A DNA stretch of 64,000 bases from UBA8231 sp036011085 (GTDB lineage: Bacteria > Latescibacterota > UBA2968 > UBA8231), in the NCBI GenBank assembly GCA_036011085.1, contig DASCMS010000075.1:36418-100417 (forward strand), written 5' to 3'. Shown one piece after another: positions 25,864 through 33,157 of the stretch. The position numbers and the translations under genes are program-made. Under the pieces are notes generated by a model. That model was not told the DNA's origin and did not search any database. It saw nothing but the letters and a program-made list of their open reading frames with translations. Numbering within the stretch: the first letter of the stretch is position 1; the number at the start of each line of letters is the position of its first letter.

Positions 25864-26379
25864 ATGACAGAGCAAGAGACTGTGGACATCGAGGAAAACG
25901 AACTCGACGACGCCGAGGCGGACGCGGCGCCGGGCCCGGTGGCGGCCCCGCTGGAGCAGTTTGGCGACGAGCCGGACACAGCCGGGGACGATTCCGGTGT
26001 AGCCGAAGCCCTGCGCGCCTGGGCAGCCGGGGGACACTCCGTCGAGACCGAGGGGGCCGGCGACGAGATCCTGCCGGTTCAGTTTGCCCAGCTGGAGCCG
26101 CCGGCACCGCAGAAGGTGAAGCCGCGCTTCAGCCGCATCAACAACGTCTTCGTCGATATCACGGTGGAGCTCGGTCGGCGTGATATGTCGGTGCGCGAAC
26201 TGGACAATATGAAGGTTCAGGACGTCATCGACCTCGACAAGCTCGCCGGAGAAGCCTTCGATATCCTGATCAACAAACGCCCCTTTGCCGAGGGCGAAAT
26301 TGTCGTCGTCACCGACCTGATGGCCGTGCGCATCACGCGGCTCATCGACCGTTCCGCCCCGGAGGAAGACGAGGAGTAG
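25864..26379 (+). CDS. FliN-like flagellar motor switch/type III C-ring protein
   Basis: A 171-residue protein. The first ~90 residues are acidic and low complexity. Residues ~95-165 form a SpoA/FliN domain: FVDITVELGRRDMSVRELDNMKVQDVIDLDKLAGEAFDI and the ending GEIVVVTDLMAVRITRLI are typical. FliN forms the C-ring rim that responds to CheY and docks the export ATPase complex. No other flagellar or injectisome gene is nearby, so this is an orphan copy. A single-domain CheY-like gene is convergent with it, with only one base between the stops. Confidence 0.82.
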   Translation: MTEQETVDIEENELDDAEADAAPGPVAAPLEQFGDEPDTAGDDSGVAEALRAWAAGGHSVETEGAGDEILPVQFAQLEPPAPQKVKPRFSRINNVFVDITVELGRRDMSVRELDNMKVQDVIDLDKLAGEAFDILINKRPFAEGEIVVVTDLMAVRITRLIDRSAPEEDEE

Positions 26380-26380
26380 G

Positions 26381-26791
26381 TCAGACGCTGGGGGGGATCC
26401 ACTTCTTCGTCAGCACATCATTCCGCCTCAGGGCCCTCTGCAGTTTTTCCTTCAGCGCCGAAGCGTCGATGGGGAACTGGAAATAACCCTCTGTTCGCAT
26501 TCGTTTCATTCGCAGTTTGGTCACCGCGTCCAGCGGTACCGCTGAATGGACGATGACGGGGATACTCTCCGTCGCCGGGTGCTTGCGCAGATTCTCGAAT
26601 AACTCAAAGCCATCCATACCGGGAATGAAGAGATCCAGCAGGATCACATCCGGCCGGCGTTCCACCATGCTCTCGATGGCCTCGTTGGCGTCGATAGCAA
26701 AGGCAATCTCGTGATTGCTGCGATAGTGGATCATCTTTTCGATGTATCGACGATTCACCGGATTGTCGTCGATCATCAGGATGTATGCCAT
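26381..26791 (-). CDS. Single-domain response regulator (CheY-like)
   Basis: A 136-residue stand-alone receiver. The acidic pair is in ILMIDDNPVNRR, the phospho-acceptor aspartate in PDVILLDLFIPGMDGFEL, the switch Ser/Thr in VIVHSAVPLD, and the usual lysine region is altered (GYFQFPIDASAL, no clear K before P). The start is the ATG at 26791; the open frame to 26851 adds residues outside the domain. The PNRR/PVNRRY region resembles receivers associated with hybrid kinases. It is convergent with the FliN-like gene. Confidence 0.85.
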   Translation of the reverse strand: MAYILMIDDNPVNRRYIEKMIHYRSNHEIAFAIDANEAIESMVERRPDVILLDLFIPGMDGFELFENLRKHPATESIPVIVHSAVPLDAVTKLRMKRMRTEGYFQFPIDASALKEKLQRALRRNDVLTKKWIPPSV

Positions 26792-26893
26792 GAGTACCAA
26801 TAACGCCCGCCACTGACCGATCCCGCAAGCCGGGGTCTTTCCCAACGCCACCCAGCGGGCGCGTTCTGCTCCTCACGCTTATCTTCGCGGGCG

Positions 26894-27430
26894 ATGGCTA
26901 CTTCCAATTCCCGCGCCTCTTGCCGGTCTTCGGCAACTGTCCTCGTCATCTGCGCGTGCACGCTGATATCGGCCTGTGGCAGCGGTGAGAGTGACGGCCG
27001 CGACGAGGTCGGCGCGCCTGCTGAAGAGGATACCCGCGTAGAACTGATCTTCATCGACAGCGAGTCGGATTCGCTGGCGCGCCCCGCAGAGGGTGCCCGC
27101 GCCGAAGAAGAGGCGCCGCCTCCGGCAGCGCCGACGGCGGCTGACGAAGTGGGCGGCGACGATATTCTGAAGTTTGATGCGGCAGGTCGGTACACGGTCC
27201 AGATCGCCACCTACAAGAAAGCGAAGGATGCCAGCCGTCGTGTTCGTGAACTCGAGACCCTTGGGTACCCGGCGTATGCCGTCGCCCATCCAACCGGCGA
27301 GCAGACCCGCGTACGCGTGGGGTACTTCACGACACGGGAGGAGGCGGATCGTTTCGGTCAACGTTTCTGCCGTGATCACGGCGGCAAGTACTGGGTGGAT
27401 GGTCGCTCGTCGGAGATCACCCCCCGATGA
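26894..27430 (+). CDS. SPOR-domain lipoprotein
   Basis: A 178-residue protein with a lipoprotein signal (lipobox LISAC at about residues 24-28), an acidic and Ala/Pro-rich linker, and a C-terminal SPOR domain (GRYTVQIATYKKAKDASRRVRELETLGYPAYAV...RVRVGYFTTREEADRF). SPOR domains bind denuded septal peptidoglycan, so a role in cell division or in wall anchoring is likely. It begins about 100 bases from the divergent response regulator and abuts the nucleotidyltransferase gene. Confidence 0.88.
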   Translation: MATSNSRASCRSSATVLVICACTLISACGSGESDGRDEVGAPAEEDTRVELIFIDSESDSLARPAEGARAEEEAPPPAAPTAADEVGGDDILKFDAAGRYTVQIATYKKAKDASRRVRELETLGYPAYAVAHPTGEQTRVRVGYFTTREEADRFGQRFCRDHGGKYWVDGRSSEITPR

Positions 27431-27431
27431 G

Positions 27432-27851
27432 ATGCCAGCTGTGATGGATACCGGGCGCCGCGTGTTGAGTTGCGGAACCTTTGACCACTTTCACCCCGGG
27501 CACAACGCCTTCCTGTGCCAGGCACGGAGCCTGGGCGAGGAGTTGTTCGTCGTCGTGGCTCGTGACGAAAACGTGAGACGCATCAAGGGCCGGTGCCCGG
27601 ATCAGGACGAGGACACCCGCCTGGCGTCTGTTGCCGCCAATGCAGCTGTCGACGACGCCCGGTTGGGGTATCCGGGGGCCGACCTGCTACGCGTCGTCGC
27701 CGATATCGCTCCTCACATCATCGCCCTGGGATACGATCAGGGAGTTCCGGCGGGATTGGCCTCCGGCTTCCCCGACTGCAGAATCGTCACCCTCGACGCC
27801 TTTCAACCCGACCAGTACAAATCGTCACTTATCCGGGAGAGACGCCCGTGA
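27432..27851 (+). CDS. Cytidylyltransferase-like nucleotidyltransferase (RibL/TagD type)
   Basis: A protein of about 139 residues with the HxGH nucleotidyl-transfer motif in GTFDHFHPGHNAFL and the second motif region VVARDENVRRIKGR, which resembles archaeal FAD synthase RibL and glycerol-3-phosphate cytidylyltransferase TagD. The C-terminal ISSTxI-type motif is represented by YKSSLIRERR. It likely transfers a nucleoside monophosphate from CTP or ATP to a phosphorylated substrate, which cannot be named. ATG 27432 is used; ATG 27444 is also possible. The stop overlaps the next GTG. Confidence 0.8.
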   Translation: MPAVMDTGRRVLSCGTFDHFHPGHNAFLCQARSLGEELFVVVARDENVRRIKGRCPDQDEDTRLASVAANAAVDDARLGYPGADLLRVVADIAPHIIALGYDQGVPAGLASGFPDCRIVTLDAFQPDQYKSSLIRERRP

Positions 27852-28351
27852 TCGTTGCCGTGTGTTCCGATGTCCACGACAACATCTGGGCCCTCGAACG
27901 AACCCTCCCGCGCATGGCGGAGGCGGATGCCTACGTGTTCTGCGGCGATTTCTGCGCTCCTTTCACCCTCGCCCAGTTGGCCGAAGCCACCGCGGCAAAG
28001 CCGTTGCACGTAGTCTGGGGCAACAACGATGGCGATCGCCATATGTTGACGCAGGTTGCGGCGCGGTTCGACCACGTAGTGCTCCATGGCGAACTGGCCA
28101 GTGTTGAGCTGGGGGGACTGCGGACGGCGGTCAACCACTATCCGGACATCGCCTCCGGACTGGCCGATTCGGGACGCTACGACATCGTCCTCTACGGGCA
28201 CGACCACGTGCCCCATGAAGAACGCCGCGAGACCGCCAACGGCCCCTGCCTGCTCGTCAACCCGGGCGAAATCATGGGCCGCCTCGGCACCACCACCTTC
28301 CGCTTCCTCAATACGGACGACGGCACGACCGAACTCGTCGCCATCGACTGA
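27848..28351 (+). CDS. YfcE/MJ0936-type metallophosphodiesterase
   Basis: A 167-residue calcineurin-like phosphoesterase with all metal motifs: SDVHDN, FCGDFC, GNNDGD and YGHDH, plus a GHxH-type end. This family hydrolyses phosphodiesters in vitro, and its physiological substrate is generally unknown. The GTG start overlaps the upstream stop (GTGA), coupling it to the nucleotidyltransferase. It is convergent with the sulfatase-superfamily gene, with 2 bases between the two ends. Confidence 0.87.
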   Translation: MIVAVCSDVHDNIWALERTLPRMAEADAYVFCGDFCAPFTLAQLAEATAAKPLHVVWGNNDGDRHMLTQVAARFDHVVLHGELASVELGGLRTAVNHYPDIASGLADSGRYDIVLYGHDHVPHEERRETANGPCLLVNPGEIMGRLGTTTFRFLNTDDGTTELVAID

Positions 28352-28353
28352 CT

Positions 28354-29583
28354 CTACAAATAGCCCAGCGCCTGGAGTCGACGGCGCAGCGCATCCTGTT
28401 CTGCAGTTGACATCTTGTCGTCCTCCAGAGGGCGCTGCGTCCAGTTCGATCCCGAGATGAATCCCTCTCGCGCCGCCAGGCAGGGTGCCGCCCTCGTCGC
28501 TACATCCGTGTCGATCGCCTTCTCCGTCCACTGCGCCTCGAGTCGCCATTCTTCGTTCTCGCCGTGCAGGCGATGGCGATCGTCGAACACACACCAGCGC
28601 AACAGCGACGACGATTCTGTCCCCGTCGCCGGGACGATCAGAAGCCTCTCGTCATCCGCTGCGTCTGTCCCGGGACGTATCTCGGCCAGCCGGTATCCTG
28701 ACGCCGTGATCGCCGCCGGATCCAGCAGGTCGACACCGAAGCCCTCGTCCTCTCGCCGCAGACCGAGGAGGCCGCAGATCGTCGCATAGAGGTCGATGAT
28801 ACTGGTCACGCCCGTACCCTCAGTCAGCAGGTTGCCGTGATAGGGAACGTGAAGGTAGAGGGGGACGCGCAGCACACTGTTGCGCACCGTCGTGCCGTGG
28901 TAGAGTTCGTCCGGCGTCCAGCTCTCGCCGTGGTCGCCGAACAGCAGCACCGCGCAACGACTCAGATCGAGCCTCTCCAGCAGGGGGGCCACCTTGTTCT
29001 CGAAGACGTCCTCGACAGCGATCCGGTACCGCCCTTCGACCTCCTCCAGACGCCCCTCGCGCAGCAGTGTCGCCGTCTCGCCGAGAGCCATGCCGTCACT
29101 GGCGCCGTAGGGCGTATGGGCGCTCCAATAGTGCAGGAACAGACACCGGTGGCCGGCATCGGCAGCTGCCTCCCGCCAACGGCGAACCTCGGCCAGACCC
29201 GACCCCGCCTCGGGTTCAAGCGGTCGCAGGGGTGCCCCAAGATCGAGTCCGGCGAAGATGGGTGCCGCCTCCGAAAACAGTCCCACCTCCATGCCGCGGT
29301 CCACACACTGGCGGAACAGTCGCGGCGCTCCCTGGCGCAGGCGCCCATCCTGCTGTCCCTGGATGCCGTGCTCGAAGGGATAGAGCCCGGTGACGAGGCT
29401 GGAGTGTACCGGCCGTGTTGCCGAGGACACCGAGAAGAAACGCTCCGAAAAGGCGAAGCCCTCGGTAGCCCGATCGAACCGGGGTGTCAGGACTCGGCTG
29501 TTGGAGGCTCGCCCGGCATGATCGAGGCGCAGACTGTCGATGGAGATCAGCAGGAGGTCCATGGTTGCGCGCCCCGGGTCCAT
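28354..29583 (-). CDS. Sulfatase/phosphatase-superfamily hydrolase with a threonine nucleophile
   Basis: A 409-residue member of the alkaline-phosphatase-like superfamily. Metal-binding DSLRLDHAG lies at the N-terminus and LLFGDHGESW in the middle. The nucleophile segment reads SATRPVHSSLVTGLYPFEHG. It lines up with the TLPSHASL-type motif rather than CxPSR, so the nucleophile is probably threonine and formylglycine is not expected. It could therefore act as a phosphodiesterase or phosphoglycerol transferase-like enzyme rather than a sulfatase. It has no signal peptide. It is the last gene of the murQ operon. ATG 29562 is an alternative start. Confidence 0.82.
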   Translation of the reverse strand: MDPGRATMDLLLISIDSLRLDHAGRASNSRVLTPRFDRATEGFAFSERFFSVSSATRPVHSSLVTGLYPFEHGIQGQQDGRLRQGAPRLFRQCVDRGMEVGLFSEAAPIFAGLDLGAPLRPLEPEAGSGLAEVRRWREAAADAGHRCLFLHYWSAHTPYGASDGMALGETATLLREGRLEEVEGRYRIAVEDVFENKVAPLLERLDLSRCAVLLFGDHGESWTPDELYHGTTVRNSVLRVPLYLHVPYHGNLLTEGTGVTSIIDLYATICGLLGLRREDEGFGVDLLDPAAITASGYRLAEIRPGTDAADDERLLIVPATGTESSSLLRWCVFDDRHRLHGENEEWRLEAQWTEKAIDTDVATRAAPCLAAREGFISGSNWTQRPLEDDKMSTAEQDALRRRLQALGYL

Positions 29584-29591
29584 GTTGAGAT

Positions 29592-30710
29592 TCAGGTCAG
29601 GGCGCCACGAGCGGCGAGGGGCCAGATGCTCTCCACGCGTCCCTGGCGGACGCCGATGAACTGGTCGTGCAGCACGGTGGTCGAGTCACCGTAGCCCGGC
29701 AGGAGACACAGCCGCTCACCCAGTGCGGGGCCGCTGCCGTTTACTATGCGGTAGACCCCGTGTTCTGCCGACAGATAGTTGAATTCCAGGTCTTCCCGGT
29801 GCAGCACACGGGGTTCGTGGTGGAAGGCCGATAGCGTCTTGAAGCCGGCATCGGTGACGATGTGGTCGTCATGCCGTCCCGTTACCGTCGTTACCAGAGA
29901 AAGGGCAAAGTCGAAGCGGTCGTCGACGTGGAAGCGGTCACGGTACATGGCGTCCATGAAGATGGCGCCGCCTGCCTGGATCTCGGTCACGGCGTTGTGC
30001 GTAGCCGCCAGATCGTAGCTGCCCGTGCTGCCCGCCGAAACGATGTCGCAGGACAGGCCCTCGTCGATGAGTGCCTCCCGAGCCTTGACCAGATGCGCGA
30101 GGGCCTCACGGGCGGCTCGTTGCTTGGCAGCGGGGGGATGGTCGGCCAGCACGTGACCCTCATACCCCATGATACCGGCCAGGCAGACCCCCCTGGCAGC
30201 GTCCACCGCCCGCGCCAGCTCGACAACACCGGGTCCAGGTCTCACGCCGGTTCGGTGCATGCCGATGTCGATATCGACGAGGAGGGGGATCTCGTGGCCG
30301 GCACGCTGCCCCGCCTGCGAGGCCATGTCCAGAGCTTCGGGATGATCGACGATACCCAGTATCCGTCCGCGCTCCTGCATCGCCGCCAGCCGTCGCAGAC
30401 GGACGGGGGATGCCAGCTGATTGGCCAGCAGGATATCGGTGACCCCGTGTTCGAGGAAGATCTCAGCCTCACTGAGTTTGGCGCAGGTAAGGCCAAGGGC
30501 GCCGGCAGCCAGTTGGATACGGGCGATGTCAGGGCTCTTGTGGCTCTTGCTGTGTGGTCGCCAGGCGACGCCCTGCTGACGGCAGTACAAGGCCATGGCT
30601 GCCACGTTCGACTCGAAGCGTTCGAGATCGACGACGAGAACGGGAGTGTCCAACTCGTCGACCGGTCTGCCGATCAACCGTCCTGGATGCGCCGCATGAA
30701 CATCAACCAT
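29592..30710 (-). CDS. D-threonine aldolase/D-serine dehydratase-like PLP enzyme (fold type III)
   Basis: A 372-residue protein with an alanine-racemase-type barrel. The PLP lysine is in WRPHSKSHKSP near residue 54, the barrel carries VDIDIGMHRTG and GYEGH, and the C-terminal beta domain is present. In D-threonine aldolase and DSD1 enzymes a metal-binding HxC or HxD sits in the C-terminal PxHxDPT segment. Here that segment reads PGYGDSTTVLHD, with Tyr and Gly at the ligand positions, so the metal site appears lost or altered. The substrate is probably a D-amino acid or a 3-hydroxy-amino acid. It overlaps the end of the upstream small gene by 8 bases. Confidence 0.85.
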   Translation of the reverse strand: MVDVHAAHPGRLIGRPVDELDTPVLVVDLERFESNVAAMALYCRQQGVAWRPHSKSHKSPDIARIQLAAGALGLTCAKLSEAEIFLEHGVTDILLANQLASPVRLRRLAAMQERGRILGIVDHPEALDMASQAGQRAGHEIPLLVDIDIGMHRTGVRPGPGVVELARAVDAARGVCLAGIMGYEGHVLADHPPAAKQRAAREALAHLVKAREALIDEGLSCDIVSAGSTGSYDLAATHNAVTEIQAGGAIFMDAMYRDRFHVDDRFDFALSLVTTVTGRHDDHIVTDAGFKTLSAFHHEPRVLHREDLEFNYLSAEHGVYRIVNGSGPALGERLCLLPGYGDSTTVLHDQFIGVRQGRVESIWPLAARGALT

Positions 30711-31101
30711 CGGCGGCGAAACCGATGGCGGTAACGACGATGGCGAGGCCCTGTTTCAGATGCAGCTTGACACGGTCACCAGCGCCGGCGGCATGGGTGG
30801 TGAACACAGCGTTGGGTCCGTCCTGTCCCCGCGACCAGGGCGCCTCTACCTGGGCGTAGGCACCGGCCGAACCCCGGTACACGTGAAGAAAGTCGTCCCC
30901 TCGGCCCTCTGCCGTCATCCCCGTAACGGTCACCTGGATCGACAGGTCTGCGGGGGAGCCTTCCAGCTCGAAGTGCAGACTGCCACCGGGATCGATGGCG
31001 ACGGCGGTCAGCATAGGGGGCTGGGGCAGCGTCGGCTCCTGCTGCGCGGGATCGAGATCGCGCGGGATCAGGGACCAGGTACGCAAGGCGACATCGGCCA
31101 T
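30703..31101 (-). CDS. Small unknown protein in the murQ operon
   Basis: A 132-residue protein not assigned to a family. The ATG at 31101 is chosen because GGAGGAT lies about 8 bases upstream. The sequence looks like a small beta-sandwich (LHFELEGSPADLSIQVTVTGM, FLHVYRGSAGAYAQVEAPW, DRVKLHLKQGLAIVVTAIGF), with no signal peptide or membrane segment. It overlaps the next gene by 8 bases, which supports operon membership and a real gene. Confidence 0.65.
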   Translation of the reverse strand: MADVALRTWSLIPRDLDPAQQEPTLPQPPMLTAVAIDPGGSLHFELEGSPADLSIQVTVTGMTAEGRGDDFLHVYRGSAGAYAQVEAPWSRGQDGPNAVFTTHAAGAGDRVKLHLKQGLAIVVTAIGFAADG

Positions 31102-31142
31102 GGGAATGGGATCCTCCGGAGCGTTGAAGCAGGTGGAATGGG

Positions 31143-32078
31143 TCAGAATCGAGGCCAGTTGGCCGGATTCAGCAGTCTCTCGTCTGCAACCTGGATGGAG
31201 CGAAGAGCCGCCACCGCATCCGGCGGCAACGGGCCATCCTGGGCGGCACCGATGTTGGCCTCCAGTTCGGCAGCATCGGCAGTGCCCACCAGAGTAACCT
31301 GCGCGCCTGCCTCGAACAGAGCAAAGCGCAAGGCCACCTGGGCGAGCGGCAGGGCGAGTCCGTCCGCGACCCGAGCTACGGCATCCGCAGCCTGGCGAAG
31401 AGGCAACAGATCCTCGGGAAGAGAGTGACGGCGCTCCGATAGAACCCCCTGCAGGAAGACGGAACGCAGAACCCGTCCGACACCGGCCCGCTGGCACGCG
31501 GGAAACACATCCTCTTCGAGGCGGCGATCGAGCACACTGTAGGCAACCTGCAGGGTGCGTATGGGTTCACCGTAGTCGATCACCGTCAGAGGCGCCGACC
31601 GACCGTAGGTGGATGCACCCCAATTGCGCACCTCACCGCTCTGCAGGTGGGTATCCATGGCTTCGCGCAGCGCCGGGTCTCCGGCGACGACGGCATCGTC
31701 GTTGTGGATCTGCACCAGATCGAGGGCGTCGGTACCGAGCAGGCGGAGAGAGCGCTCGATCGATGCTTCGATCCCGGTCACGATGCGCCGGCCGTGCCAG
31801 GGGGTACCATCGGGGTCTCGCAGGGCTACCTTTGTGGCGATCACCGGTCGTCGCCGTCCGGCAAAAGCACGACCGATCAGTTCCTCGCTGCGGCCATAAG
31901 CGGCGGCGGTATCGATGTAACAGATGCCGTGATCCACGGCATGGTGCAGCAGTCTTATGCAGTCGTCGTCGGCAGGTGGAGTCACCTGACCCAGGCCGTA
32001 GGGCATGCCGAGTTCGACCGTTCCGAGACCGAGCAGAGAGACCTGCAGTTGTGTGGAGCCCAGCGTCGTCCCCTGCAA
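31143..32078 (-). CDS. Aldo/keto reductase
   Basis: An AKR-family (beta/alpha)8 barrel: GLGTVELGMPYG, the catalytic DTAAAYGRSEELIG (Asp and Tyr), ATKV (Lys) and the IHN strand in place of the catalytic His region. It reduces aldehydes or ketones with NADPH. The start is taken as TTG 32078, four bases after the murQ stop and just before the family N-terminus (TLGSTQLQVSLLGLGT); the open frame reaches an ATG at 32165 inside murQ. It is co-transcribed with murQ. The substrate could be a sugar or sugar acid, by context only. Confidence 0.85.
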   Translation of the reverse strand: MQGTTLGSTQLQVSLLGLGTVELGMPYGLGQVTPPADDDCIRLLHHAVDHGICYIDTAAAYGRSEELIGRAFAGRRRPVIATKVALRDPDGTPWHGRRIVTGIEASIERSLRLLGTDALDLVQIHNDDAVVAGDPALREAMDTHLQSGEVRNWGASTYGRSAPLTVIDYGEPIRTLQVAYSVLDRRLEEDVFPACQRAGVGRVLRSVFLQGVLSERRHSLPEDLLPLRQAADAVARVADGLALPLAQVALRFALFEAGAQVTLVGTADAAELEANIGAAQDGPLPPDAVAALRSIQVADERLLNPANWPRF

Positions 32079-32082
32079 ATCG

Positions 32083-32994
32083 TCAGCCCCCGATGCCGTG
32101 GCCGGAGATGGCCACCCGTACCCGGCCACCAGCGGCGGCCAGGCGTTGACGGGCGGTATCGGCATCTGTGTCGCACAGTTCCATCACGAGAGCCAGCTTC
32201 AGCTCCCATCCGGCGGCTTCGAGGCGGCTACGTGAGGTGTCGGTGTCGAGTCCGGCCAGCGTCGACAGGATGCGCGTCATGCGATCGCGCAGTTTCGCAT
32301 TGCTGGGTTGCAGATCGACCATGAGATTACCGTACGTCTTGCCGAGACGTATCATGGCGCCGGTGGTCACGGTGTTGAGGACGAGCTTGGTCGCGGTTCC
32401 CGCCTTCATCCGTGTCGAGCCGGTAACGACCTCGGGGCCCACCTCGGGGACGATGACGACATCGACATCGACACTCGCGGCGGCACTCGGACTGCAGGTG
32501 AAGAACACCGTGCCGCAACCACGCGAGCGGGCATGAGCGAGGCCGCCCAGGACCCACGGTGTAACGCCGCTCGCGGCGATGCCGACGACGACATCGAGGG
32601 ATCCCACACCTAGCTCATCCAGTTCGGCGACGGCGCCCCTGGCGTCGTCCTCAGCCCCCTCGACGGCCTGGAAAACGGCCTGTTCCCCGCCGGCAATCAA
32701 CCCCTGAACCTGTTTCGGATCGCTGCTGAACGTCGGTGGGCATTCGGAGGCGTCGAGAATCCCGAGACGACCACTCGTGCCGGCACCCAGGTAGAACAGC
32801 CTGCCGCCGGCACTGAGACTCTCTGTTACCAGGTCGACGGCAGCCGCCACGTCGGAAAGAACGGCTTCGACCGCGGCCGGCACGAGAGCATCCTGGCTGT
32901 TGATGAGGCGCACCAGCTCGAGGCTGTCGAGCTGGTCGATCTGCTCACTGGCCGGATTGCGCTGCTCGGTGAGCAGTCGGGACCAGTCGGTCAT
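32083..32994 (-). CDS. murQ: N-acetylmuramic acid 6-phosphate etherase
   Basis: A 303-residue SIS-domain protein with MurQ signatures: RNPASEQIDQLDSLELVRLIN at the N-terminus, LFYLGAGTSGRLGILDASECPPTFS, EGAEDD (likely catalytic Glu) and GSTRMKAGTATKLVLN. It removes D-lactate from MurNAc-6-phosphate to give GlcNAc-6-phosphate in cell-wall recycling. It is the first gene of a five-gene minus-strand operon. The kinase AnmK or the transporter MurP, which would supply the substrate, is not here. Confidence 0.95.
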   Translation of the reverse strand: MTDWSRLLTEQRNPASEQIDQLDSLELVRLINSQDALVPAAVEAVLSDVAAAVDLVTESLSAGGRLFYLGAGTSGRLGILDASECPPTFSSDPKQVQGLIAGGEQAVFQAVEGAEDDARGAVAELDELGVGSLDVVVGIAASGVTPWVLGGLAHARSRGCGTVFFTCSPSAAASVDVDVVIVPEVGPEVVTGSTRMKAGTATKLVLNTVTTGAMIRLGKTYGNLMVDLQPSNAKLRDRMTRILSTLAGLDTDTSRSRLEAAGWELKLALVMELCDTDADTARQRLAAAGGRVRVAISGHGIGG

Positions 32995-33082
32995 GGATTG
33001 GCCGTCCTGCGGGTCGGGGAAGGGAGAGTCAACAAGGGGGGCAAAAACGGCTCCTCAAGCATCGTCGTCAAGGTGTGAATGA

Positions 33083-33111
33083 TTGTCTGCGTCAACCTGT
33101 CCCCCTATATT
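33083..33111 (+). promoter_or_regulatory. valS promoter
   Basis: TTGTCT (33083-33088) and TATATT (33106-33111) are separated by 17 bases. The transcript would start near 33118, about 40 bases before the ATG, so there is no room for a T-box leader. Confidence 0.6.
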
Positions 33112-33157
33112 GAAGTCCTTATCTGACACACGGTTACAACCTTTTTCTGAGATCCGG

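Noticed and set aside
33000..33157. T-box riboswitch before valS
   Set aside because: Only about 40 bases separate the predicted transcription start from the ATG, and no T-box motif is seen.
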